64,000 nucleotides of DNA from Devosia ginsengisoli (GTDB lineage Bacteria; Pseudomonadota; Alphaproteobacteria; Rhizobiales; Devosiaceae), in the NCBI RefSeq assembly GCF_024707105.1, contig NZ_JANQAJ010000009.1, forward strand, positions 62,001 to 126,000, read 5' to 3'. Under the pieces are notes generated by a model. It searched no databases. It was given only the letters and a program-made list of their open reading frames with translations, and was not told the DNA's origin. Made by a program: the position numbers and the translations under genes. Shown piece by piece: positions 18,780 to 26,679 of this stretch. The stretch's first letter is position 1, and every line of letters begins with the position of its first letter.

Positions 18780-19814
18780 CTATAGTCCCAGGAACCTGAT
18801 CGTATCGGGGTCGACCGGGGCGCCCTCTCGCTGCCGGCGCGCCATTTCTTCCCACTCGCGGTCGCCCGGCGCCATTACCCGGTCGGCACCCGGTCGCACC
18901 GGCGCGCTGCGCAGGCTGGCGAGGTAACGCGTGATCATCGTGCCGAACAGTTCGCGCCCGACAAACTTGTCCGGATCGATCACCAGCACGAAATGGCCCA
19001 TGTTCCGTGGCGTCGAAATATCGTCGCCGCCATACATGGGGATGAAATCGGTATCGAGGGTCGTGCCGGTCAAGAGAGCCGAAAACAGCGTCGCCACCCC
19101 CGCCAGGGCCGCGCCCTTGTAGCCATATTCGGCCCCGCCCAGCGGCAGCAGCATGTCGGCGGCATCGGGGTCCGTCGTCGCCCCGCCTTGCTTGTCCGCC
19201 GCAACGCCCGGTGGCAGTTCCAGCCCCAGCGAGCGATGCAGCAACACCCGGTTCATCGGGATGGACGAGGTCGCCATATCGAGCAGCCAGGGCTTGCTGT
19301 CAGGTACCGGCGCGGCAAAGGCCAGCGGATTGGTGCCATGGAACCGTGCCGCGCCATCGAACAGCGCCACCATGGAATCCGTATTGGTGGTGGCGAAGGT
19401 GACAAAACCCCGTTCCGCGCCAGCAAGCGCATAGGCCCCCGCCGCGCCGAGATGAGAGGAGTGAGCAATGCCGACTGCGCCCACGCCCGCCTGTTGCGCC
19501 AGTTCGATTCCCACGTCCACGGCCTTGTAGGCCGCGTAATGTCCCAGCCCGTCATCGCCATCCACCATGGCGCTGCCGGAGGCGCGGATATCCACCTTGA
19601 GCTGCGGATACTTGTTGAGCCGCCCGCCGCCCAGCATGTTGCAATAGTGTTCCGTCAGCCGCACGCCATGGCTGTCCACACCCACCAGCGAGGCATGCAG
19701 CATGGCCCTGGCGGCGGCGGTCAGCGACGCCTCGCTCGCGCCGGCTTCACGCAACCGCGTGGCGACCTTCTGTTCCAGGAGCGTCGCCGGAAACCGCTGC
19801 GATGAACTTTCCAA
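18780..19814 (-). CDS. Malate/L-lactate/ureidoglycolate dehydrogenase-family (Ldh2-type) oxidoreductase
   Basis: About 344 residues. The family uses NAD(P) to oxidise 2-hydroxy acids (malate, lactate, ureidoglycolate, sulfolactate) or reduce imino acids. Visible hallmarks are GVDSHGV near residue 45, the catalytic-region HSSHLGAAGAYAL near 115, and TNTDSMVALFDG near 145. I place the start at the TTG at 19814 because GGGGAG lies eight bases upstream. The longer frame from an ATG at 19853 would begin inside a palindromic repeat, with residues unlike the family. The gene is divergent from the Rieske-type locus. A link (oxidation of an alpha-hydroxy or ureidoglycolate-like product) is possible but unproven. 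Confidence 0.85.
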   Translation of the reverse strand: MESSSQRFPATLLEQKVATRLREAGASEASLTAAARAMLHASLVGVDSHGVRLTEHYCNMLGGGRLNKYPQLKVDIRASGSAMVDGDDGLGHYAAYKAVDVGIELAQQAGVGAVGIAHSSHLGAAGAYALAGAERGFVTFATTNTDSMVALFDGAARFHGTNPLAFAAPVPDSKPWLLDMATSSIPMNRVLLHRSLGLELPPGVAADKQGGATTDPDAADMLLPLGGAEYGYKGAALAGVATLFSALLTGTTLDTDFIPMYGGDDISTPRNMGHFVLVIDPDKFVGRELFGTMITRYLASLRSAPVRPGADRVMAPGDREWEEMARRQREGAPVDPDTIRFLGL

Positions 19815-19848
19815 ATCCAAATCTCCCCGACACCAGCCCAGCCGCGAT

Positions 19849-19892
19849 GTCATTCCCGCGAAAACAGAGGTCCCCGCTTTCGCGGGGATGAC
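19849..19892. repeat. REP-like palindrome (GTCATTCCCGCG family)
   Basis: GTCATTCCCGCGAAAAC at the left is matched by GCTTTCGCGGGGATGAC at the right. Together they form a hairpin of the widespread GTCATTCCCGCGAAAGCGGGAA type. It sits between the divergent dehydrogenase and Rieske-type genes. A second copy is at 20943-21020. Confidence 0.75.
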
Positions 19893-20018
19893 TCAATGTG
19901 TGGTGGAACATTAGCTGCCAAGACCTCATCCGTCATTCACACAACGGAGATTCCCGCTGACCAGACATGACACCGTGGATCGGGCGGATTATGCTCACCC
20001 CAACAGCTGAGACCTTCA

Positions 20019-20912
20019 ATGACTTCCATCGACCCCACCACCCGCGACCTCTGGCAGGTCATATCAGCCACCGACGAAGTGCCTGTCGGCATGGTCGAGA
20101 CCACCATGCTGCTCGATGTGAGGCTCGCCCTTACCCGCGACAATGACGGCAATCCGGTCGTCTGGCGCCGCACCGATGAGGAACAGGGCGACGAGATCGA
20201 CCCTGAAACCATCATGGATCGCTTGCCGGCCATCACCGGCTATGGCTATGTCTGGACCAGCCTGGGCAACCCGCCCAGGGAACTGTTCCCCATCCCCGAA
20301 TATGCCGAAGCCGACCGCAAGAATATGAGTTGCGGCTCCATAGGCCTGGCCGTCTCGGCCCCGCGCGCGGTGGAAAACTTCCTCGATATGGGCCACTTCC
20401 CCTATGTCCATACCGACATCCTGGGCGCCGAGCCGCATACCGAGGTCAAGGAATACGACGTCGAAGTGTCCGAGGAACGCGACGAAGTGCTGGCCACCCG
20501 CTGCCGCTTCATGCAGCCCAAGGCTGCCAAGTCGGCCACGTCAGCCATGGAAGTCGAATATGTCTATCGCGTGCCACATCCCTTCTGCTCGGTGCTCTAC
20601 AAGAGCTGCCCCGAGGACGAGAACCGCCGCGATGTCATCGCCATTTTCCTCCAGCCCATGACGGAGGAGCGCTGCCGCGCCCACCTGCTGCAGTCGATGA
20701 TCGATTCCACCTCCACCATCACCGACCTGCGCCGTTTCCAGCAGACCATTTTCGGCCAGGACAAGCCGATCCTCGAAAACCAGTATCCCAAGCGCCTGCC
20801 GCTTGACCCCCGTGCCGAGACGCCCATCCGCGCCGACAAGAGCGCCATCGCCTATCGCCGCTGGCTGAGCCAGAAGGGGATTACCTATGGCGTGATCCCG
20901 ATGGCGAGCTGA
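20019..20912 (+). CDS. NdmC-like Rieske-less non-heme iron oxygenase (catalytic subunit)
   Basis: This 297-residue protein has the catalytic domain of VanA/NdmA-type Rieske oxygenases. Iron ligands His126 and His131 lie in NFLDMGHFPYVH, with Asp123 in the bridging position, and Asp248 in FGQDKPILENQ is the third ligand. The N-terminal 100 residues still show the flanking strands of a Rieske fold (LWQVISATDEVP, then ALTRDNDGNPVVWRR, then GYGYVWTSLGNP), but both Cys-x-His and Cys-x-x-His loops are gone. It therefore cannot carry its own [2Fe-2S] cluster. The next gene has a Rieske domain fused to a reductase, and the third is GST-like, exactly the NdmC/NdmD/NdmE plan of 7-methylxanthine N-demethylase. 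The reaction is probably oxidative demethylation or hydroxylation; the substrate is unknown. Confidence 0.83.
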   Translation: MTSIDPTTRDLWQVISATDEVPVGMVETTMLLDVRLALTRDNDGNPVVWRRTDEEQGDEIDPETIMDRLPAITGYGYVWTSLGNPPRELFPIPEYAEADRKNMSCGSIGLAVSAPRAVENFLDMGHFPYVHTDILGAEPHTEVKEYDVEVSEERDEVLATRCRFMQPKAAKSATSAMEVEYVYRVPHPFCSVLYKSCPEDENRRDVIAIFLQPMTEERCRAHLLQSMIDSTSTITDLRRFQQTIFGQDKPILENQYPKRLPLDPRAETPIRADKSAIAYRRWLSQKGITYGVIPMAS

Positions 20913-20942
20913 CGATGGCCCGGAATTTCTCACCACCGCAAT

Positions 20943-21020
20943 GTCATTCCCGCGAAAGCGGGAAAGCCTGTGTTTCGCACCCGCATCGTCAATGGAGGTT
21001 CCCGCTTTCGCGGGAATGAC
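20943..21020. repeat. REP-like inverted repeat inside the Rieske oxygenase locus
   Basis: The element begins GTCATTCCCGCGAAAGCGGG and ends CCCGCTTTCGCGGGAATGAC, an outer inverted repeat of 20 bases around about 38 bases. The left half is itself a small hairpin. It lies in the 199-base gap between the oxygenase and reductase genes and could stabilise or attenuate the shared transcript. Confidence 0.78.
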
Positions 21021-21111
21021 ACCGTGAAAATGGAAGGTCCCGTACGCCAGGACTTTCGGCAACGACCTCATCCGATCGTGGCGCGATCCCTGACTATCCT
21101 CGGATGACCGC

Positions 21112-22818
21112 ATGACCCTCTCCCTGTCCGACCCCACCTGGTATCCCATCGCCTCGAGCGAGGACCTGCCCTACCGCCACGTCTATCAGGGGCAGTTGCT
21201 CGGCCGCGAACTCGCCGTCTGGCGGGCCGACGACGGCAATGTGAATGTCTGGGAAAACCGGTGCCTGCATCGCGGCGTGCGCCTTTCCATCGGCATCAAC
21301 GAGGGCGGCGAGCTCAAATGCCAGTATCACGGCTGGCGCTATGCCAACCGGTCGGCCGGCTGCACCTATATTCCCGCCCACCCGGCCGATGCTCCCGCCC
21401 GCCGCATCCAGAACCGCACCTATCCGGTGCGCGAGGCCTATGGCCTCATCTGGTCGTCAGCCAATGACCAGCAGGCCTTCCGCCCCTTTGCCGGCGCCGA
21501 AGGGCATGACTGGTTCGCGCTGCGGCCCATGCCGGTCAATGCTGCGCCGGAGGATGTACTGGCCGCCCTGGTGGGCCTCGCGCCCGACGACCAGCCGGCC
21601 GATCTGCTGCCCGGCCTCGCCGTCCGTTTCGGCGGCACCTATTATTTCGTCCAGCCCGTCGATGCCGGACGCGCCGTGATCCGTGGCCTCCTGCGCGAGC
21701 GGCCGGCCGACCCCGTGGCAGCGCTCCGCCACTATAACGAATTGCTGTCCAAGCTCCGCGACCGCCTCGAACGATCAGCCTCCCGCAAGCCGGCGCCCGA
21801 GCCACTGCAGCCGGCCTATGACAAGGTCTCGGCCGATCTGGCCACCATGCCCGATATCGCCATTCCGCGCGGCAACACCGTTACCGTCGTGGTCAAGCGC
21901 AAATGGACCAGCGCCGATGGCGTCATCGGCTTCGAGCTGGCGGCCCGCGATGGTCACCTGCCGACCTTCCAGCCCGGCGCCCATATCGACCTTCACTTGC
22001 CCAATGGCATGACACGGCAATATTCCATCACCAACGGCCCCGGCGAGTTGATGAGCTATATCATCGGCGTCAAGCAGGAGAGCGCTTCCAAGGGCGGCTC
22101 CAAGGTGCTTGTCGAAACCGTACGCGAGGGCGACCTGCTCTCGATTTCCGAGCCGCGCAACAATTTCCCGCTGCGCCGCGACGCCACCCGCACCGTGCTC
22201 ATTGCCGGCGGCATCGGCATCACGCCTCTGCTCTCCATGGCGCGCTTCCTCGACAAATCCGCCCTGCCCTATGAGCTGCATTATTTCACCCGCGCGGGTG
22301 AAACCACGGCCTTCCGTAGCGAGCTTGAAGCGCTGCATGGCAAGGTGATCTTCCATACCGGCCTGCCCCGCAGCGAGATCGGTACCACCATCGCCGCCGC
22401 GCTCGGCCAGTGGAGCATGGCCCAGCATGTCTATGTCTGCGGCCCTGGCCCCATGCTCGAAACCGTTCGCGCCACCGCCACCGCACAGGGCTGGCCGGAC
22501 GAGTCGATCCACTTCGAGTATTTCAAGAACGACAAGATCATCGACAGCTCATCGAGCTTCGATGTCGAGCTCGCCCGCTCGGCCATGACACTGCATGTCC
22601 CCTCGGGCAAGTCGATCATGGAAGTGATGCGCGAAGCCGGCCTCACCGTGCCCTCCTCCTGCGAACAGGGCGCCTGCGGCACCTGCCTCACCACGGTTAT
22701 CGAAGGCGAGGTCGATCACCAGGACGTCTATCTCAACGACAGCGAAAAACGCGCGAATTCCTGCATGATGACCTGCGTCAGCCGTGCGAAATCGGCGCGA
22801 CTGGTATTGGATATCTGA
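21112..22818 (+). CDS. NdmD-like reductase: N-terminal Rieske domain fused to FNR and plant-type ferredoxin
   Basis: This 568-residue chain has three redox parts. A Rieske [2Fe-2S] domain occupies about residues 9-115, with Cys51-Leu-His53 and Cys70-x-x-His73. A flavin/NADH reductase of the VanB class covers about 250-480 (RQYSITNGP at 302-310, GGIGITP at 366-372, YVCGPGPML). A plant-type ferredoxin at about 485-568 has Cys517, Cys522, Cys525 and Cys555. The stretch between the first two domains (about 130-245) looks like a vestige of an oxygenase helical region. Electrons would run NADH, flavin, ferredoxin, Rieske, then to the Rieske-less oxygenase encoded upstream. The same fused layout is known from NdmD of the caffeine pathway. 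The GST-like gene starts two bases after the stop. Confidence 0.88.
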   Translation: MTLSLSDPTWYPIASSEDLPYRHVYQGQLLGRELAVWRADDGNVNVWENRCLHRGVRLSIGINEGGELKCQYHGWRYANRSAGCTYIPAHPADAPARRIQNRTYPVREAYGLIWSSANDQQAFRPFAGAEGHDWFALRPMPVNAAPEDVLAALVGLAPDDQPADLLPGLAVRFGGTYYFVQPVDAGRAVIRGLLRERPADPVAALRHYNELLSKLRDRLERSASRKPAPEPLQPAYDKVSADLATMPDIAIPRGNTVTVVVKRKWTSADGVIGFELAARDGHLPTFQPGAHIDLHLPNGMTRQYSITNGPGELMSYIIGVKQESASKGGSKVLVETVREGDLLSISEPRNNFPLRRDATRTVLIAGGIGITPLLSMARFLDKSALPYELHYFTRAGETTAFRSELEALHGKVIFHTGLPRSEIGTTIAAALGQWSMAQHVYVCGPGPMLETVRATATAQGWPDESIHFEYFKNDKIIDSSSSFDVELARSAMTLHVPSGKSIMEVMREAGLTVPSSCEQGACGTCLTTVIEGEVDHQDVYLNDSEKRANSCMMTCVSRAKSARLVLDI

Positions 22819-22820
22819 CC

Positions 22821-23471
22821 ATGGCCATCACTCTCTACGACTTCGAGCTGTCAGGGAATTGCTACAAGCTCCGCCTGCTGATGAGCATTCTCAAGCTCCG
22901 CTACGACATCGTGCCGGTGGATTTCTATCCCGGACGCCAGCACAAGGCCGACTGGTTCCTGCGCCTCAATCCGTTCGGCCAGCTCCCTGTGCTCAAGGAC
23001 GATGACCTGACGCTCTCGGATTCCGGCGCCATCCTCGCCTATCTCGCCAGGAAATACGACGATACCGGCCTGTGGTTTCCGGACGATCCGGCCATCACGG
23101 CCGAAGTGCTACGCTGGCACGCCGTAGCCGACGACATCACGTCAACCGCCTCGGCCGCCCGCCTCGCGCTGGGCTTTTTCTACGATTTCGACGTGGCAAA
23201 GGCCCAGAAGGGCGCTCACCGCATTTTCCGCCTGATGGACGAGCATCTGTGGTTCGGCGAGCGCGAAGGCCGCGACTGGCTGTGCGGCCCTGCGCATCCC
23301 ACCACGGCCGATATCGCCTGCTTCCCCTATGTCATGCTGAGCGAGGAAGGCGGCATTTCCCGCCAGGACTATCCGGCTCTGCGGCGCTGGACCGACCGGG
23401 TGCGGCGTATCCCGGGCTTCACGGTCATGTCCGGCGTCTTCCCTGCCGGACGGGCGCTGGAAGAGGCATAG
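22821..23471 (+). CDS. NdmE-like glutathione S-transferase-fold protein
   Basis: This 216-residue protein has an N-terminal thioredoxin-like GST domain (about residues 1-80, with LSGNCYKLRLLMSILKL, the cis-Pro pattern NPFGQLPVL and SDSGAILAYLA) and a helical C-terminal domain (about 90-210, ending near the conserved TTADIACFPYV). Ser or Cys in SGNCYK sits where the catalytic residue of GSTs is found. It is separated by only two bases from the Rieske-reductase gene, so it belongs to the same operon. In the caffeine pathway the GST-like NdmE is a structural partner that holds NdmC and NdmD together, and the same role is the simplest reading here. It could alternatively be an ordinary detoxifying GST. 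Confidence 0.85.
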   Translation: MAITLYDFELSGNCYKLRLLMSILKLRYDIVPVDFYPGRQHKADWFLRLNPFGQLPVLKDDDLTLSDSGAILAYLARKYDDTGLWFPDDPAITAEVLRWHAVADDITSTASAARLALGFFYDFDVAKAQKGAHRIFRLMDEHLWFGEREGRDWLCGPAHPTTADIACFPYVMLSEEGGISRQDYPALRRWTDRVRRIPGFTVMSGVFPAGRALEEA

Positions 23472-23480
23472 CGACTATCA

Positions 23481-24512
23481 TCATTCGGGCGGATAGCGAT
23501 GCTCTCCGCCCTGCCAGTCGCGCACGGTGAAACACCCGTCTCCGCCTGATATGGCTCTCGCCCCGATTTCCGCCTTGCCGTGCCCGCCTGGAATGTCGAG
23601 CACATAGGTCGGTTGCGCCAACCCGGAAATCCGCCCGCGCAGGGCCGTTACCAACTGCTGCCCCTCTTCGATGCCCAGGCGGAAATGGCTCGTTCCGGGC
23701 GCGAGGTCCGGGTGATGCAGGTAGTAGGGCTTCACCCGGTTCTCGACGAAAGCCTTCATCAGGTCAGCCAGGGTCTCGACATCGTCATTGACGCCCTTGA
23801 GCAGCACCGACTGGCTGACCAGCGCCACGCCCCCATCCGCCAGGCGCGCCAGGGCGGCCCGGGCCTCCGGTGTGAATTCGCGCGGATGATTGGCATGCAC
23901 GGCCAGATAGGTGGTCTTGCCGCTGGCCTTGAGCGCCGCGACCATGTCGCCATCCACCCGCTCCGGCTCCACCACCGGCACCCGCGTGTGGAACCGCACG
24001 ATCTTCACATGATCTATATTTGCCAGCCGCTCCATGATGTCGCGCAAACGCCGGGGCGACAGCACCAGCGGATCGCCCCCGGTGAGGATGACCTCCCAGA
24101 TTTCAGCATGGTCCGCGATATAGGCGATGGCAGCATCGAGCTCAGGCGCGGTCAGCGTCCCCAGCCCCTGCGGCCCCACCATTTCGCGGCGGAAGCAGAA
24201 GCGGCAATAGACCGGACACACATGCACCGCCTTGAGCAGTACCCGATCCGGATAGCGATGCACGATACCCTCGACCGGCGAATGGCTGAGATCCCCGATC
24301 GGGTCCGCCCGTTCCTCCGGCGTGGCCACCAGTTCGGCTGCATCAGGCACGAATTGCCGCGCAATGGGGTCATCGGGGTCCGCTACATCGATCAGCGCCG
24401 TCACAGCCGGCGTGATGCCGATGGCATATCTGGCCGCGACAGCGTCAAGGCCCCGGCCATTGCTCAGGCCCGCTTCGACCAGCGCTTCTACCGTCTTGAT
24501 GGCCGCACTCAT
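23481..24512 (-). CDS. epmB: EpmB, EF-P (R)-beta-lysine-forming lysine 2,3-aminomutase-type enzyme
   Basis: This 343-residue radical SAM protein of the KamA family has the cluster motif CPVYCRFCFRR (Cys-x3-Cys-x2-Cys), the GGDPLVLS segment and PLP-type residues near the C-terminus (LDIPGGHGK). EpmB isomerises alpha-lysine to (R)-beta-lysine for attachment to elongation factor P. I chose the ATG at 24512, which overlaps the epmA stop (ATGA); the longer frame starting at 24530 would begin inside epmA. The gene is convergent with the GST-like gene, nine bases apart. With epmA beside it and efp divergent, the assignment to EpmB rather than a catabolic lysine aminomutase is strong. Confidence 0.92.
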   Translation of the reverse strand: MSAAIKTVEALVEAGLSNGRGLDAVAARYAIGITPAVTALIDVADPDDPIARQFVPDAAELVATPEERADPIGDLSHSPVEGIVHRYPDRVLLKAVHVCPVYCRFCFRREMVGPQGLGTLTAPELDAAIAYIADHAEIWEVILTGGDPLVLSPRRLRDIMERLANIDHVKIVRFHTRVPVVEPERVDGDMVAALKASGKTTYLAVHANHPREFTPEARAALARLADGGVALVSQSVLLKGVNDDVETLADLMKAFVENRVKPYYLHHPDLAPGTSHFRLGIEEGQQLVTALRGRISGLAQPTYVLDIPGGHGKAEIGARAISGGDGCFTVRDWQGGEHRYPPE

Positions 24513-25564
24513 TCCGCCACCGGTGCCCACAGCACCGCCTCGATGCGCGGCGCGCCGGTCGCCAGCATCACCAGCCGGTCGAAACCGAGCGCCACGCCAC
24601 TCGCCTCCGGCATGATCGCCAGCGCCGCCAGAAAGTCCTCGTCCAGCGGATAGCGCTCGCCATAGATGCGCTGCTTCTCCGCCATTTCCGCGAGAAAGCG
24701 GCGCCTTTGCTCTTCGGCATCGGTCAGTTCACCAAAGCCATTGGCCAGTTCCACCCCGCAGGCATAGAGTTCGAAGCGCTCGCTCACCCGCCGGTCATCC
24801 GCCGCCCGCTGCGCCAGGGCCGCCTCGGCCGCCGGATAGCGATCGAGCACCGTCACCCGTCCCATGCCCAGATGCGGCTCCACCTTCTCGACCAGGATAC
24901 GGCTGAACAGGTAGCTCCAGCTCCGATCGTCAGGCACATCCAGGCCCAGAGCCAGCATCTGTCCGGCCAGTTGTTCGCCATCGAGCACGCCCTCGCTGTC
25001 CATGCTGGCCAGCAGGTCTATGTCAGCGTAGCGCTGGAAAGCGTCGACTACGCTCAGCCGCTCCGGTTCGGCAAACGGATCGCATTCCCGATCCCTGAAC
25101 CGCAGCACCGATACGCCCGTCGCCCGCGCCGCGATGCGCAGCAGTTCCACGCAATCGGCGATAACAGCGCCATAATCCTCCCCGGCCCGATACCATTCCA
25201 GCATGGTGAATTCAGGGTGGTGCAGCGCGCTCCGCTCGCGGTTGCGCCATACATGCTGCAGGCTGGCAATCCGCCGCTCCCCGGCCGCCAGCAGCTTCTT
25301 CATGGTGAATTCGGGCGAGGTGTGGAGATACATCGGGCTTCCCACCCCGTCATTGCCGATCATGGTGGTGGCAAAGGCATGCAGGTGCGTCTCGTTGCCC
25401 GGCGAGCGCTGCAGCCCCGGCGGATCGACGATGAGGAAATCGTGGTTCGCCAGATAGGCCCGCACCCCCGCCTCGATCCGTCCGCGCGCCAGCAGGATCG
25501 GCCGACGGTCGGCATGGACCTGACGCGACCACCATGGGGAAGGCTGGGAAACTGGCTGACTCAT
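24509..25564 (-). CDS. epmA: EpmA, EF-P lysine ligase (GenX/PoxA, class II LysRS paralogue)
   Basis: This 351-residue paralogue of the lysyl-tRNA synthetase catalytic core lacks the anticodon-binding domain. It has class II motif 2 (around [20 protein letters not shown]) and motif 3 with [14 protein letters not shown] near the end. EpmA activates (R)-beta-lysine with ATP and joins it to a conserved lysine of EF-P. The start is the ATG at 25564 (MSQPVSQ); the extra upstream residues of a longer frame lie in the promoter region shared with efp. It is followed directly by epmB in an overlapping pair. Divergent efp lies 143 bases away, so enzyme and target may share control. Confidence 0.93.
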   Translation of the reverse strand: MSQPVSQPSPWWSRQVHADRRPILLARGRIEAGVRAYLANHDFLIVDPPGLQRSPGNETHLHAFATTMIGNDGVGSPMYLHTSPEFTMKKLLAAGERRIASLQHVWRNRERSALHHPEFTMLEWYRAGEDYGAVIADCVELLRIAARATGVSVLRFRDRECDPFAEPERLSVVDAFQRYADIDLLASMDSEGVLDGEQLAGQMLALGLDVPDDRSWSYLFSRILVEKVEPHLGMGRVTVLDRYPAAEAALAQRAADDRRVSERFELYACGVELANGFGELTDAEEQRRRFLAEMAEKQRIYGERYPLDEDFLAALAIMPEASGVALGFDRLVMLATGAPRIEAVLWAPVAE

Positions 25565-25707
25565 GTGACCTTTATTGCGGCCGGGCTGGCGAAAATCGCC
25601 AAGATAGGGTAGTGGGCGCACGAAAAGTCTATTCTGGCGCCAAAGACTGGCCGTCTCAACACGGCCCTGCCTCTACGACGCGCTTTCCGATTGAACAAGG
25701 AAGAATA

Positions 25708-26277
25708 ATGGTCAAGGTCATCGCCTCTTCGCTGCGCAAGGGCAACGTCGTCGAACAGGACGGCAATCTGCATGTCATCCTGACGGCCGAAAACGTCCAT
25801 CCCGGCAAGGGCAATTCCATCACCAACGTCAACATGCGCCGCATTTCCGATGGCGTGAAGGTCGTCGGCCGCTGGCGCACTGTCGAAATGGTCGAAAAGG
25901 CCGATGTGGACGACCGTGAATATGACTATCTCTATTCGGACGGCGAGGGCCACCACTTCATGGAGCCCGTCAGCTACGAGCAGATCACCGTGGCCGACGA
26001 TGTCATCGGCGACCAGCGCGCCTATCTGGTCGATGGCATGAAGGTGCACCTCAAGACCTTCGAGGGCACCGCCCTTTCGATGGAACTGCCCCAGCGCCTG
26101 ACCTTCGAGATCGTCGAGACCGAACCGGTGGTCAAGGGCCAGACGGCCTCTTCGTCCTACAAGCCCGCCGTGCTCAATAACGGCCTGCGTGTCATGGTCC
26201 CGCCCCATATCGGCGCCGGCACCCGCATCGTGATTTTGACCGAGGACAATTCCTACGTAGAGCGCGCGAAGGACTGA
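25708..26277 (+). CDS. efp: Elongation factor P
   Basis: This 189-residue EF-P has the usual KOW-like N-domain and two OB domains, ending [26 protein letters not shown]. It relieves ribosome stalling at proline runs. The loop carrying the modification site reads [10 protein letters not shown] with Lys34, the position modified with beta-lysine in E. coli, in agreement with epmA and epmB next door. The start at 25708 follows an AAGGAAG ribosome site. Two hairpins follow the stop (26300-26324 and 26391-26410). The length is typical. Confidence 0.96.
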   Translation: MVKVIASSLRKGNVVEQDGNLHVILTAENVHPGKGNSITNVNMRRISDGVKVVGRWRTVEMVEKADVDDREYDYLYSDGEGHHFMEPVSYEQITVADDVIGDQRAYLVDGMKVHLKTFEGTALSMELPQRLTFEIVETEPVVKGQTASSSYKPAVLNNGLRVMVPPHIGAGTRIVILTEDNSYVERAKD

Positions 26278-26299
26278 TCGCCGGCCGCTTCTTGGCGGC

Positions 26300-26324
26300 A
26301 AAATCTCCCCGGTGGGGAGATTTT
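26300..26324 (+). terminator. Rho-independent terminator after efp
   Basis: AAAATCTCCCC and GGGGAGATTTT form an 11-base stem with a three-base loop, and the stem's own 3' side supplies the T run. It lies 23 bases after the efp stop. Confidence 0.75.
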
Positions 26325-26390
26325 AGGCGGTCAGGCCTGGAGAGCTATGCTCGCAGGGCCCACGCTCTCCGACGGCACAATGCAAAACAA

Positions 26391-26410
26391 ACGGGCCCTT
26401 TCGGGCCCGT
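26391..26410. terminator. Bidirectional terminator between efp and the DUF2934 gene
   Basis: ACGGGCCC and GGGCCCGT form an eight-base stem with a TTTC loop. It is followed by TTTC on the plus strand and preceded by AAACAA, so it can end transcription in both directions between these convergent genes. Confidence 0.8.
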
Positions 26411-26412
26411 TT

Positions 26413-26634
26413 TCATTTCTCCTCGATCTCGCCGGCCGCGTCACGCCAGTGTTCCTCGGCGCGGTCCACCGGCGTGCCCTCGGCCAGCCATTTGTCATAG
26501 GCCATCTGGCGCACCAGCATCTCCTTGGCGCGCAGCCAATAATAGAACGGCCTTCCTTCGGGCCGACCATCCTGTTCCCACAGGAAATAGGCTGTCCGCC
26601 GAATTTGCTCGGCCACATCTGAATTCTTCCGCAT
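26413..26634 (-). CDS. DUF2934 small protein
   Basis: This 73-residue protein has the DUF2934 pattern: an N-terminal helix with EQIRRTAYFLWEQDGRPEGR, then the aromatic YYWLRAKEM, and a polar C-terminal helix. The family is short, soluble and of unknown function, and is common in Hyphomicrobiales, often beside stress genes. Here it is downstream of a DUF892 ferritin-like gene on the same strand, 45 bases away, so co-transcription is likely. No catalytic motif is visible. Confidence 0.8.
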   Translation of the reverse strand: MRKNSDVAEQIRRTAYFLWEQDGRPEGRPFYYWLRAKEMLVRQMAYDKWLAEGTPVDRAEEHWRDAAGEIEEK

Positions 26635-26679
26635 CGCCGCAACCGGTCTCGGGGGCGCAGGTTTCCCTGCGCCCGGGGA

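Noticed and set aside
20019..20912. Rieske loss in the oxygenase as another assembly error
   Set aside because: The frame is intact, a whole loop region is replaced rather than shifted, and the neighbouring reductase supplies a Rieske domain, so the absence is genuine.
19849..21020. Insertion-sequence ends around the Rieske locus
   Set aside because: The two palindromes are REP-like repeats. No transposase frame or target duplication is seen.
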